DNA from: Kingdonia uniflora
Taxonomy: Eukaryota > Streptophyta > Magnoliopsida > Ranunculales > Circaeasteraceae
Assembly (NCBI GenBank): GCA_014058105.1
Contig: JACGCM010002207.1
Coordinates: 1 to 64,000, forward strand
Direction of reading: 5' to 3'
Length of the DNA: 64,000 nt
The position numbers and the translations under genes are program-made. Under the pieces are notes generated by a model. The model was not told where the DNA came from. It searched no databases and saw only the letters and a program-made list of their open reading frames with translations. Within the stretch, counting starts at the first letter, position 1; each line of letters opens with the position of its first letter. Shown here piece after piece: positions 35,146 to 46,600 of the stretch.

Positions 35146-37115
35146 TGGTTTCCTTCTCTTTGTTTCAGTATAATAATTCCAAAACTAATGTATGTGTGAG
35201 AGAGTTGCAGAAGATGATAAAGTGGGCATTCAATATAATTAATAGAGGTGGGGTGCAAGAGATGACACAACCAAGTTGCTTTCTCTCTTCATTTCACTCT
35301 CATATATTGAATACAAAACTATAAAGTAGGTACATCCTCCCTTATCTTTTAGCTGATCACACAAACACACATATTTTGTTTATTTATTTGGAGATGTTTG
35401 TGGTACGAGTATTTCAGAGCAGAAAAAACTTTGATTAATTGCGTTTGTCGATTACCCTCGAGATATTTGACAAGGATTCCTTATGTTTTCTCTTGCAAAT
35501 GTTCAATTTATTGTTACTCATGAAGATGTTTAGTTACTTAGCGACATAAGCTGAAGTTCCATTGTGATCAACTCTAGGTTTATCATTTTGCATTATTGAT
35601 GTAATAATGTTCTCAGGAGCTGTCCTTTCATTATCCTACAAATTCTAGTTTCATGCTATAATAAAGAGAAGTCCTATGCCTTGGAATGTGTTTTTTAATG
35701 CATCACTTATTGTAGAGCAACTGTATGTGAATATGCTAATTTTTGGAGGGATGCTCTCTGATCAGGGGTGTATGAAATGGACTGGCGAAGGCCGGCCAAA
35801 ATCAAAAGGCCCTTCTGAATAATCGATTCACAATACTGTTTGGGGTTTTGGCTATGCTGACACTTACCTTCCCCTTGACCCTAATTTTAAGATTTACCGC
35901 CAGGCTAAGGGCTGGTGGACAATGATGATCATGATTGAAAGTTGAAACCAATATGAATACTGGCATCCTACATGAGAATTAGATACATTATCACTATTGA
36001 TTATAATCGTAGTTGTATCCAATGAAATTATGAGAATTAGATACATCATCTTCTGTAATGTATGAAGATTCAAAAGATTATGATAATATACTGGGTGAAA
36101 AATATCATGTATAAATTGGTCGAATGTTAGTGGTGGCAACAGGTATTCAGGTGGATTATGTGTTGCACAAAGATCTACAACCATTCAAATATTGTCTATT
36201 GACGTGGTCCTTTAAGTTTTGAATCTTGTCAAGATGAACCTCCGGCCGGGTTAACAGTTCGAGGTCCAAAATAAGATCGGTGAATACAATCTGGCCAAAA
36301 ACGACCAAGAAAAAAATACCACTATTAGAAAAATCTAAGCATTTGTTTTTGGCCTGCGAACGACGAATAATTTGAGTTAAAAATGTATCATGCTGGCTGA
36401 AGTTGCTTGGATAAGTAAGTAAACAATCCCCATCGCCGTACCAAATGTACGAGTCAACAATAGGAATGAATCCCGTAAGGTAACATAATCCAAGTAAATG
36501 GGCATGAAATAGTCAATATCGAGGTGTTATCAATCCCTTATCTACCAAAATATGCGTTATTATCCAACCTAATGCTTAGATACAATTCTAATTTAGACTA
36601 ATCCAGTATTCAAGTCTGTTAAAATATGTTTGTGCCAAGAGTCATGAAATGTGCCTAATTTTGGTTCAAAATTGAGTACAAATTACAAAATGCAATAATT
36701 GTGCTGGTAGACATGTACACCAAATAATTTACAAATGCTTATTTCGTATATACAAGACTCGTATAAACACTAATCATGTTTATTCTCCAAACTTAGTTAG
36801 GTACAATTTCTTGGTACATACGAATTTGAACGCCAATGTAAAGGTCTTACGTGCTTCATCGTTTGTCCGACTCCTTGATAAGTTATACATATTTGTTATG
36901 AAGCAAATAGGGATATACTATAATCAACAAAAGACTGAATCAAAATACATGTAAGGAATCAAACCGTGTCTTATGTCAACTACTTATGATCGTGACTACC
37001 ACCATTACAATTGAGATAAATGTATATAAGAGTACTTCATATATGTTCCACCTTTGCATAGAACCAAGTAATCAAGAAAGTTTTGTTTCTCTGTGTGTTT
37101 GTATTGTTGGATAAA
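35146..37115. other. intergenic between divergent WRKY and membrane-protein genes
   Basis: WRKY is transcribed to the left and the next gene to the right, so this 2-kb stretch holds both promoters. A TATATAAG word at 37023-37030 lies about 85 bp before the next ATG. No repeat or coding stretch is evident. Confidence 0.45.
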
Positions 37116-37985
37116 ATGAGTTGGGAGAGATGGGAGCAAAGAGGAGAGAGAGCATTGAAGGCTCCAATTCTAAGAGAAACCTTTTACATCTTCTCCATAA
37201 CCCTTCTAAGTCTTCTCCTTCCTCTCTCATTTCTCTTACTAACTAGGCTCTCCAATGCACAATATCTCCTTAGCTTAACCCCTTCTCTCCCACACCATGC
37301 ATCCTCCGTTCTCTCGTTTTTTTTATACACAAACCCAACTCTTCTTCAAATTCTTATCGCCATTGTGGGCATAGCAACACTTTTTCACACCTTGACCGGA
37401 CGTACTATCCCATTAAATGAGTATATGAAAGCTATACCCCAGCCCCGGTTATATACTTCGTGGATACTATTATGCACTTTACAAGTTTGTGTTGGTTTGG
37501 GTATTGAAGGAACTATAGCTTGTGGGATTTGGACGGAGGACTACGGTGTTATTACAAATGATAATTACTTATATGTATCACGAGTGATTTTCTTTATAGG
37601 ATTGCATGAGATGATGCTTCATTGGTCTAGGACATTTGTGAGACCCGTGGTGGATGATACGGTTATGGGTGGCATATTAAGAAAGGAAAGATGGTTTGAA
37701 CGGGCGATGATGGGTGTGAGTTTTGGGTTGTTATGGTGGTGGAGATTGAAGAAGGAAGTTGATGGATTGCTTGTTGTGATGGAGGTTAAAAGAGAAGCAA
37801 TCATGTTGGGGTTGAGTATAACTGATATTATTAATTGGTGGTTGTATTATCTTACAGTACTAGTTGGAAATGTGAGGATTGTAAAAGGAGTTATTTGGAT
37901 TGGGAAGGTTATGCTTCTTAGAAGGCAAGAAAGGAGCCATTGCTCTTGCACTTGTAGGGATAATGATATTGATGACAAAGTCTAA
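37116..37985 (+). CDS. plant multi-pass membrane protein, unknown function
   Basis: An intronless 289-codon frame. The ATG at 37116 is the first true ATG (the frame is open upstream to 37083, but with no ATG). The N-terminus MSWERWEQRGERALKAP is amphipathic, followed by a strong hydrophobic segment (about residues 23-44). Further membrane segments are likely at about 76-92, 113-131, 155-172, 205-220 and 240-262. The conserved-looking loop NEYMKAIPQPRLYTSWI lies between the second and third segments. The C-terminus is basic and then Cys-rich (CSCTC). I do not recognise an assigned function. The unbroken frame, normal codon composition and nearby upstream TATA-like word support a real gene. Confidence 0.8.
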   Translation: MSWERWEQRGERALKAPILRETFYIFSITLLSLLLPLSFLLLTRLSNAQYLLSLTPSLPHHASSVLSFFLYTNPTLLQILIAIVGIATLFHTLTGRTIPLNEYMKAIPQPRLYTSWILLCTLQVCVGLGIEGTIACGIWTEDYGVITNDNYLYVSRVIFFIGLHEMMLHWSRTFVRPVVDDTVMGGILRKERWFERAMMGVSFGLLWWWRLKKEVDGLLVVMEVKREAIMLGLSITDIINWWLYYLTVLVGNVRIVKGVIWIGKVMLLRRQERSHCSCTCRDNDIDDKV

Positions 37986-38911
37986 ATCAAACACCCATTG
38001 CTTATGTTTTTCTTGTAAACTAATTTATTTGTTTCATATTGTACTTGTGAATGAAAGTACAAATAAAAATTACTAATACTATATTCACAACTTGATCTTC
38101 CAAGTTTGTTCCAAGACTGCTTGGTTTCTGAAACACAATATTAAAATTCTAGAGAGTCGTGAGTCGTGACTCGTGAGTCGTGACTCGTGACTCGTGACTG
38201 GTGTATAAATGCCGGCTGGTTTGTACCTTTCTTTTCAACTTTTGGATGATTGTTGCAACATGGAGCATCTGTAGTTGTCTCACCAAATTTCCTTAGAAAA
38301 CTTTATTTGCTTAATCCTTAAATTCATATCTTTTGGGTCCATATGGCATTGCTTTGAGATAATAATAATCGTTTTTTCTAAATCACTTTTAAACAAGTAA
38401 TTTAAAAAACGCAAAAAACTGTTTTGTTAGGCTTTTTGAATAATTTCTTCTTCTTTTTTAATACAAAAAGGCAGTTTCAAGTGATGAGAATTGGCACACA
38501 AGGTCTGGGATAATGAGAATTGGCAGGTGTAAAGGAACTTGTTGGATTTAAGACAAATTAGTCTAGAGAATTATGGTATTAGGCATTAAGGATTAGAGAA
38601 GGGGTGAGCTTTTAGATTAAAAAATATTTATGTTTTTATTTTGAAGGTATACTTGTCTTTTTTGAATATTAAAAGGTGCACTTAACTTAAAAATAATGGG
38701 ATGGGTGAGCTTTTAGAGTTTGGGGTATATTTAAAATTGCTCTAAGACAAAACTAGTTAGCTATTTTGACTAGCTTACTAGCCATTCAACACTCATCTTT
38801 TGTTTTTCTACCTCTATTGCCCCTCATCACCCGGGAATAACATGTTATTTGATAAAAAGACCCGCGGAAATCAACATTCAGCAGTTAAAAACAAACACCC
38901 CCTTAGTGCTT
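37986..38911. other. downstream region with a short tandem repeat
   Basis: 3' UTR of the membrane-protein gene, then AT-rich sequence. The only notable structure is the repeat at 38154-38203. Confidence 0.45.
38154..38203. repeat. GAGTCGTGACTCGTG tandem repeat with internal palindromes
   Basis: About seven 7-base units, GAGTCGT or GACTCGT, follow each other. Because GAGTC and GACTC are complementary, neighbouring units can pair with each other. It is located about 170 bp after the membrane-protein stop codon. Confidence 0.75.
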
Positions 38912-39350
38912 TAAATGTTGCAAATGGGATCCTCCAAATAAAGAGAAGCTGCTTATGAACGTTGATGGGTCAATGGGTGTACTGAGAGATCATGAAGGCA
39001 TTGTTAAAGACTATACTGGGAGCAATAAGTGGTGTTTTACAGAAGCTCAAGAAGCAAAATCAGTGGTGTATCATAAACTGTTTGCCGTGTATATGTGCTT
39101 ACAAACAGGGGTTAAATCATCATGTCTTGAAGAAGATCAATAATGAGCTACAACCTCCATGGGTTGTTATCAACTGCTCTCAATGCTACATCCATTCTCA
39201 TTGATCTCATGGATGAGGTTCAGACAACTCACAAGTACAAGAAGATCAACAACTGTGCCCACTATCTTTCCACTTCTACACCCTTGCAATATTCCTCCAG
39301 AAATGTGCTTGAGGATGATGCTGTTGGAGTTTGTAAACTCAAACTTTTAG
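38912..39350 (+). pseudogene. RNase H-like (RVT_3-type) domain fragment
   Basis: Plus-strand translation gives WDPPNKEKLLMNVDGS and GVLRDHEGIVKD, the start of the plant retroelement-type RNase H-like domain. After frameshifts it continues with INNELQPPW and DEVQTTHKYKKINNCAH, which fit the later strands and the final helix. There are several breaks and no neighbouring reverse transcriptase. A second short copy of the INNCAH segment occurs at 42528-42545 beside the MITE. Confidence 0.55.
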
Positions 39351-39365
39351 TATTTCTCTAGAATA

Positions 39366-40320
39366 AATGAGGTGTTCACTTAGTGGTGTTGGTTTTGAAT
39401 TAATCTTTACTCGTTTTTGGGTTAAACAACTTATAACATTTAGTTCGATCACTATAACCAATAAAAATACATTTCTCACCTTTATCATCGAAACTTCTTG
39501 CGTTTCTCAACCGGTACAGGAGCATATCATACAAATACTCGAAGAGTCTCAGCATTGGGTTTAAAACTGTTCCATGCCTCCTCCGGTGTCATATCTTGAA
39601 CACTTTCTGTAGGGCACTTGTTTTAGAAGATAAACAGCACACGAATTCAGCTTCTGCCCAAAAAACTTTCGGTAAGTTTTTACCTTTCATCATGCTTCGT
39701 GCCATCTCAGCAATTGTTCTATTCTTTCTCTCAGAGATTCCGTTCTGTTAAGGTGAGTAGCTAGCTGTTTGATGCTTAATTTCATGCTTCTTACAAAAAT
39801 CAGAAAATGCATTAGAAGTATACTCGCCCCCTCTATCCGTTCGAAACGTCTTCAAGTTATGTTCACTTTGCTTTCCACATAAACTTTAAAGTCTTTAAAT
39901 GTTTCAAAAGCTTCAGATTTTTGCGTCAAGAAATAGACCCAAGTTTTCTTACTGTAATCATCAATGAAAGTAAGAAAATACCAATTACCTCCATTTGATA
40001 CAACCTCCATCAGTCCACAAATATCTGAATGCACAAGTTCCAATTGTTGCGTGGCTCTCCTTGACTTTCCCACTGGAAACGAGCCTCTATGTTGCTTGCC
40101 AAGAATACAACCTTCGCACTGATCAAAATTTTGTAACAGTGGTAGTCCAGTAACCATTTTTTTCTTCGCCAAAAGCTGCAATCCATTGAAATTTAGATGC
40201 CCAAAACGGAAGTGCCACAACCAGTTTGTATCCATAACAATAGCACTAAAAGAACAAATCATTTCATTTTGCAAGGTTAAAGTAAACATGCGATTTTTAG
40301 TCATCTTAACAATAGTAGAG
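39366..40320 (-). pseudogene. Ty1/copia integrase fragment
   Basis: On the minus strand, the GAG-pre-integrase segment (LWHFRFGHLNFNGLQLLAKK, then CEGCILGKQHRGSFP) leads into the integrase core (LELVHSDICGLMEVVS, then FIDDYSKKTWVYFL). After a frameshift near 39850 the reading continues with [21 protein letters not shown] and, further on, WYAPVPVEK and KFDDKGEKCIFIGYSDRTK. The order is normal for Copia. Protease is missing upstream and reverse transcriptase downstream, and several stops are present. Confidence 0.82.
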
Positions 40321-41116
40321 TGAGAGGACGACCTTTCGGAGGTAGGACTAACTCTCCTTTCCCTTAATATGATGTTTCATCAGATCTTACCCTTTCTTCC
40401 CTTAACGAACATTTATAAACTTACCTAATAGCTTGATCTACCATTCATTTGGTTGATATATGTGCTGCAGCCAGATATCCTAGATCGATTAATAGTGGCA
40501 GTACTATTTTAACCGTGTATTAACCCCATTTAATGTTTTATTTACCAACATTTTTCAGGTTTTTAAAAGTAGAAAATTGTGTGCCAACTTATTGTGTAAT
40601 GGGAGTATATGATCTTGCCTCTCCGAATCAGAATTTTCGATTGATTCGAACCCCAAATGTCAAAATCATGAAGTAGATTTGAGGAGTTTGATTGTATGCC
40701 CAAAGTGATCTGATGGGCTTAAAGAGGCAAGGGGAGATCCTGTAACAGAAAAATAAATAAAGGGTAGTACACATGTTTCTGTCCTCCTTTAATGAAAGCT
40801 TAGTAGAGAAATAGGAGAGTTTTGAAATTAATTAATGGTGTCAAATGAGTTGTATTTAGGCACATCATCTAATGACTATCTCTGATGTCTATGCTGCACT
40901 GTAGTTCATTGTAAATAAACAGATAGATTAACCACTGCTATAGATTAAATAAGAGCAGATGATAAACAGTCCAAAGGTTGGGTCACTGTCACAGAGTACA
41001 TCCATAGTTTCTGGCTTTCAGCTATACAGAGAAGTACACTTTAGCAATGATAAGCCAAAGTTTAAGTGAGATGGTACGTAGTAGATTGGCAAGTTCCCCA
41101 TTTCTCCAAGTTCAAG
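40321..41116. other. sequence between Copia fragments, nothing recognised
   Basis: Where a Copia protease would be expected there is AT-rich, non-coding sequence, so the two Copia pieces are either from different insertions or separated by later events. Confidence 0.4.
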
Positions 41117-41355
41117 CTAATCATGAAATAAATGGCTGCTGCTCATTTTTTGATACTGGGCCAAATACCTATTTACACGATTGATATAAGCTTCAAAACG
41201 CACCAACTTTTTATCTGTTTCCGGACAGCGGTTTTTGACTTTCATGCACAGCTCAGTCAATTGCTCCTCTCTTGATAGTTCAAAATCGTGTTCTGGGGGC
41301 ATATCTTGCACCTGCTCTGGGAACTCAAGTGCAGCTGGTCTTTTTCTTGCTCATC
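41117..41355 (-). other. exon-like coding stretch, possible captured or relict exon
   Basis: A clean minus-strand frame reads RKRPAALEFPEQVQDMPPEH, then LTELCMKVKNRCPETDKKLV and ends MSSSHLFHD before a stop at 41117. A plausible AG acceptor (ATGAG) precedes it near 41350. The composition is that of an ordinary soluble, helical protein end, not of a retroelement. I cannot identify it. It may be the last exon of a host gene cut off by the insertions, or a fragment moved by a transposon. Confidence 0.35.
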
Positions 41356-41539
41356 TGCACTCACTGTTCCAAAACATAAATGTTTTGGTATGGATATTCT
41401 GTTTGCAGAGGTTAGGGTTAGGGTTTGCAGAGGTTAGGGAGAGATTGATTCAAGCGGATCCGGTTCAAACATAACTTTTTGACAGTTATTATAATATAGC
41501 ACCTCCAAACAGCATGGTATGTTGTGGTTTTCACGTACT

Positions 41540-42169
41540 CTAGCAAAACTTGAACTTGGCGAGAAGTATTCGCATATCGCATAGGCGTTGAACCGTTGAG
41601 TGTTTGCCTTCTTTTAAATACACGTGGCAAAACCTTTGATCTTCATAAATTTTCTTATCAATTTTTTTTTTGCTTCGAACCATAATTCTTACCACGTTGT
41701 TCTCTGGACTCGATACTTGTGTTCCCCTCCTACTATCTTTCCCAGTCACAATCACCTTGCTTTGAAGAGCTCGTTCTACGGACACTGCTGCCTTTTGATC
41801 CATTCTATGCTCATGAGAACACAATGAACCCATCAGCCTTTCAATCGACATGGTTGAAAGATCCCTTCCTTCTTTAATTGCAGTAACAACGTAATCAAAG
41901 CGACCTGCTAAGGATCTCATAATTTTCTCAATAACACGAATGCCATCCATTTTTACTCCATTAACCCGTAATTGGTTAGCAACCGACTGAACTCGAGAAA
42001 AATAATCAAATATAGATTCGGAAGTATTTATAGAAAGAAGTTCAAATTCACCTCGTAGAGTTTGCAACCTTATGCTATTTACCTTTTCATCTCCTTTGTA
42101 AGATTTTTGTAACATCTCCCACACCGCCTTTGATGTTGTTGTGCTCAAAATCCTTTTGAAAACACACAA
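41540..42169 (-). pseudogene. Ty1/copia gag (UBN2-type) fragment
   Basis: A 209-codon minus-strand stretch shows the Copia gag pattern: TTSKAVWEMLQKSYKGDEKV, LQTLRGEFELLSI, YFSRVQSVANQLR, VIEKIMRSLAGRFDYVV and MSIERLMGSLCSHEHR. The zinc-knuckle region at the end is frame-damaged (CHVYLKEGKHS). The 5' end is cut directly at the MITE flank (42170). The same strand and order as the integrase at 39366-40320 suggest one ancient element, though 1.2 kb of other sequence lies between. Confidence 0.78.
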
Positions 42170-42176
42170 CTACAAG

Positions 42177-42520
42177 TAGGGGCGGAGCCAGGATCGACTT
42201 CCAGGTGTTCAAAAATGGAGGTTAAACCACTGTGAAAATTGTAAGGTTATTTTACCGAGTGAAAAGTAACCTATATCATGTACATTAAACTACCTTTACA
42301 AGTTTATAAAAAAAAAAATGTCTTAAACCCTTGACTACTCAATTACAGTAACTAGGAAGAACCGCTTAGGCTACAATCCCTTTATGATTTAATTTCGAGG
42401 GTGTTCATATCTATCAGATCTTTATTAAATGAACCTTTTTTTTTCCGACAAACCACTACCTCAATGGGGGGTTCCTGACGGCGGCAGGGGGTTCAAGTGA
42501 CCCTCCTGGAACACCCCTGG
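42177..42520. mobile_element. 344-bp hAT-like MITE
   Basis: Ends TAGGGGCGGAGCCAGGA and (reverse complement) CCAGGGGTGTTCCAGGA are imperfect inverted repeats. A direct repeat CTACAAG flanks it at 42170-42176 and 42521-42527. The interior is non-coding. GGGGCGGAGCC ends are known from abundant small hAT-type elements in plants. The 7-base match is one short of the usual 8 for hAT. Confidence 0.68.
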
Positions 42521-42527
42521 CTACAAG

Positions 42528-43620
42528 GAGATCAACAACTGTGCCCACTTACGTTCCAAAAAGAAAAGAAAAACTTGGTGTTCACTCGTCAAGCCACTAA
42601 ACTCGCGAGCTCCAGGTGCTACCAAAGGGGATTTTATTGCAAGCTCCAGGCACTACCATATGGGATTTTGCACAGGTGGAACTCCCCTGAAACAGGCTCG
42701 CTCGAGACATACTGTAGATGTTCTTACACCCTGTTGGAGTTGTCTTCAAAAGGCACGTTTAAATCACCCTGTAATATAAAGAAAAGAAGAAAAAGAAACC
42801 AACAAATCTCAAACTATCTCACTCCTCAATGGACTCTAGATAAGCCTTATAGATCTTTTCCCTCCAAAGTCGTGAAAAAGTTTTTGTTGTTTGTAGGAGT
42901 TAAAAGCTAGAATAATCAGCCTAAAACCTGCTTTGGCCTTTTGCTAAAAATAAGTTTGTAACGCATTTTTTTCATTAAGTACTTTTACAATAATCTAAAA
43001 GCTGTTTTTTAGCTAATAAAACACAATGCCAAAATGGAACAACAGCTGAACAAATATGACTACCCAAAGGCCAAATGACATTTAAGCATTTTGTTTTTTT
43101 AAGTGGAGCGTGAAATGTGGCCATTTTGTTATGTTTTGGCTCTTTAAATTTCTTCTCATTTTTTGATTTTTTGGGATGATATATAACACCAGCTCTCACT
43201 TCTTGATTTTGGAGATGGTTGGTGCCATCATCTTAATTTGATTAGGGGCATTTACAGGATAACCTTTCAGTGCATTCGTTCCATAAACGAGCAATCCTCG
43301 ACTCTAGCTGTTTAATAACAACAGTCATAAACCTGAGCCTATATTAATGAAAGCTGCCACTGCTCTAATTCAACAGATTCCCAAGTTCAGAGTAAAAATA
43401 TTTGGAATCAATGAAATGTCGCTCTTCTATCCTTATGGACCTTATCAATGAGGTGAGAGGCAAAAGGCAATCCATCTTTTCTGCAACCCAGCTAAATACA
43501 ATAGATTCAAATCTTACAACTTCATTTGGCATTGTATGTATTTTAACAATAAACTTTAGTAAAATATATTACAAATGTTAAATATAATATTATTTTCAGT
43601 CCTTATAAATACTTCATTAT
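42528..43620. other. intergenic, mostly unassigned
   Basis: Begins with a short RNase H-like echo (INNCAH, 42528-42545). The rest is AT-rich without recognised genes. The last few hundred bases are probably the UBC32 3' UTR and downstream region. Confidence 0.4.
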
Positions 43621-46600
43621 CTAAAACATACCATCTGTAATATCACTTCCAGTAGATCTAAGGAATTTCTTCAGTAAAAGAAGCACGATGGCGACTGCCA
43701 GACCCACGGCAGCCCATGTAAACAAGCGATCATCAGCGGGCTTTGGGACTTGGATGGCAGGCCTCTGCAACTGCTGTTGTTCATTGGCATCCTCAGTTGG
43801 CACTCGTCTGGTTACCCTCAATCCAGCACTGAAACTAACTCTCAGAGGACCTGCATTAGCATTCACACGGACTTCACGCACATCTGCAAAAATCCTGTCC
43901 GCTTCGGGGTTCGGATTCTCTCCCCCTGGAGCTGCTGGTGCCGCATTTTCAGTACCACCAACTTGGGCTTCACTATCAAGAGTAGTTGAAGATTCCTCAA
44001 AAGGCTGATCTGTGCTTGGTTGTGGAACAGGTGGTGCTTTGCTAAGCATATACTTGTGAATCTGTGGCCACCAGGTTCGGAAAGATTGAGTCATGAAAAA
44101 GAAGCCAAGAGCGACATATAGACTACAAAAAAAATTGCATGAGAATTTTAAAAGACCTCATCGATTAATGTTTGACGTTCAGGAGTCCCATATTTTGGGG
44201 ATGCCATGCGAGATTTGATGGCCAGTATACGTCTTTCGTCCTTGGGATAATCCAGTGAACCCAGTGCACCCCTTGGCTCAGTTGGCATAAACGCAATCAG
44301 TGCAACTAAAGCAGCCCGAACTAGATAAGAATGATATAGAACAATTAATAGTCAACAAATGATAAGTAAGAAAATATCAATTGGGCGTTCCACGTTATTC
44401 ATGTCCAAGTTTTAGGCAGGAAGTAATAAAGCGATCTACAATCAAAGAAAAACAAGAACAAATCAGACACTTTTAAAGCTTTGAATTCTTTTGATATTCA
44501 GAATTATGTCATAATTCCAAAAATTCTGTAGTTTTAGCTAGTTTCAACTCTATATTCCAGGAAAAGTAGGATTTTACTTAATAAGTAAAAGGCTGCAGGT
44601 CTATGAAGACTATCTCAAGAACAATTAAGTAAAAGGTTGCAGTGTCTTCTTCTACTCCTCTTTATTCTTATGGGTTCAGGAACTTCTCTATTCTCCTCTC
44701 TTCCTCAAATCTTCTTTGACCTCAACCTTTGGCTTTGATTGGGTTAGTGCCCCGCAGGAGCTTTCTCCTAGTCTTAGTTGATTGTGTTTTAGAAGAATTT
44801 GACTCTGCCTTGCCTTTTACTTTGCTCCCTCCTCCTTATGGGCTCAGGAACTTCTCTATTCTCCTCTCTTCCTCAAATCTTCTTTGACCTCAATCTTTGG
44901 CTTTGCTTGAGTTAGTGCCCCGCAGGAGCTTTCTCCTAGTCTTAGTTGATTGCGTTTTAGAAGAATTTGACTCTGCCTTGCCTTTTACTTTGCTCCCTCC
45001 TCCTGATGGGGGTTCTTGTTTGGCTTGGCTGATTTTTGTATATTGTAATAGTCTCTCTTATTTTTTCTTAATGACATGCTATGCTTATCTTGTACAAAAA
45101 CTACAGGACTTTCGTTGATTTCTCCGTAAGGAAATCTTGGATTCTGGATTCAATAGTGATAAGACACTGATCCTAATATCCTGTTGTGTGTGTTCTAGAT
45201 CATACATGCAGGCGCCCTTATAAATTTCATTCTTATCTAAGAACATACACAAATTTCAAGTGTCCCTCACAGTCTAGTTATTTGGCAACGGGAGCAAACA
45301 ACAAACAGATCCGATGAGATATAGCTACAAAATCACATTCATATAATGTATCTTCCAAGTAAATCCGGGACAGAATATATGCATTTTTGGTGCTAAATTA
45401 TATACTCCTCATTCGACTCAACTTTTAAGGAAATTAATATTTAGCTATTTTCTGAAGTAAATATATAGATGCAGCAAAGTTCATATTCAGAAGAAAGAAG
45501 TTGCAGTGTACCACTCCAGGATGGCTGCCAATGTTCAGGGTGATGATTTGATATACTTAGACATATCTTCGTCTGTGTTTCAAAGCGCCCGTTAGGCTGT
45601 AAAAAATTCAGAGAACTAATAAGCATATCATACAGAATTATTATCACGAATTTGCAACTATAAAGAGATCAAAAAGAAAAGAATTATTCCGTATTAGTTT
45701 GAAGGATAATTACAGTTAGCAACATAAATGAAGGAGGCTTGAATGGATATTCTGCAGGCAACTGGATCCGTCCATGATAGATTCCTCCCTCAAATTCTGT
45801 ATCACATGGGCCCCTGATTGCGAATTGCCATTCAAATATATTTTCCTGAAAGATTGAATAAATAGTATAAAAGTTCTAAGTAAGACTAAATCGTGAACAA
45901 ATATCAGAAGTAATTTCAAATACAGTATTTTGGATAGAATTAATGATAGGAAGAATATATATTATGCGTAGTTAAATTAGGAGAAGAAAAAAGAAAAACT
46001 TTATTGATTATTGAAGAAATGATTACAATCACCCTAAAGAGGGATTTAAATAGAGAAACCATAAGAGTCCTAGTAGAAAACTAACTCATACTAGGTAACT
46101 ACTAAATATAGAGAAGACCTAAAGATAGAAGCAAATCATATACTCCTAATCTCAACATACAATCCGGTGTATCATATGTAGAATACTACGGTGTTCCCAA
46201 ACACTCACAATAATCATAATTACGATCTCCAACACTCCCTCTCAAACGGAAGGTGAGAGAGTCCACGAACACAATGCGTTTGCAACTTCAAGACATCCAC
46301 GGCTTTAACAACTTTACATGAAAAACTTCAACCAAAAACATCAATATAAGGAAACACTACACGAATAATCGGGACTTCACAAAAAGAGTCTTCAACTTCA
46401 ACTCTAAATAACAAACTTGAGTCTTCAACCAACTTCACACCTACCAAAAGGACCCTACTCCCCCTTAAGCTGGAAGACACAAACTCTATAATTCCAACTT
46501 GGAAAATGTTACAAAATACTTTCCCTCGTGAGAGTCTTCAAATTTTTCGTCTTCAACAACCAATTTAAGCCTTAGCTTCAGACAGTAAATAAGCCAACAT

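Noticed and set aside
41405..41440. Telomere-like GGTTAGGGTTAGGGTTT
   Set aside because: Only two to three units, which is compatible with a promoter telo-box or chance; not an interstitial telomere.
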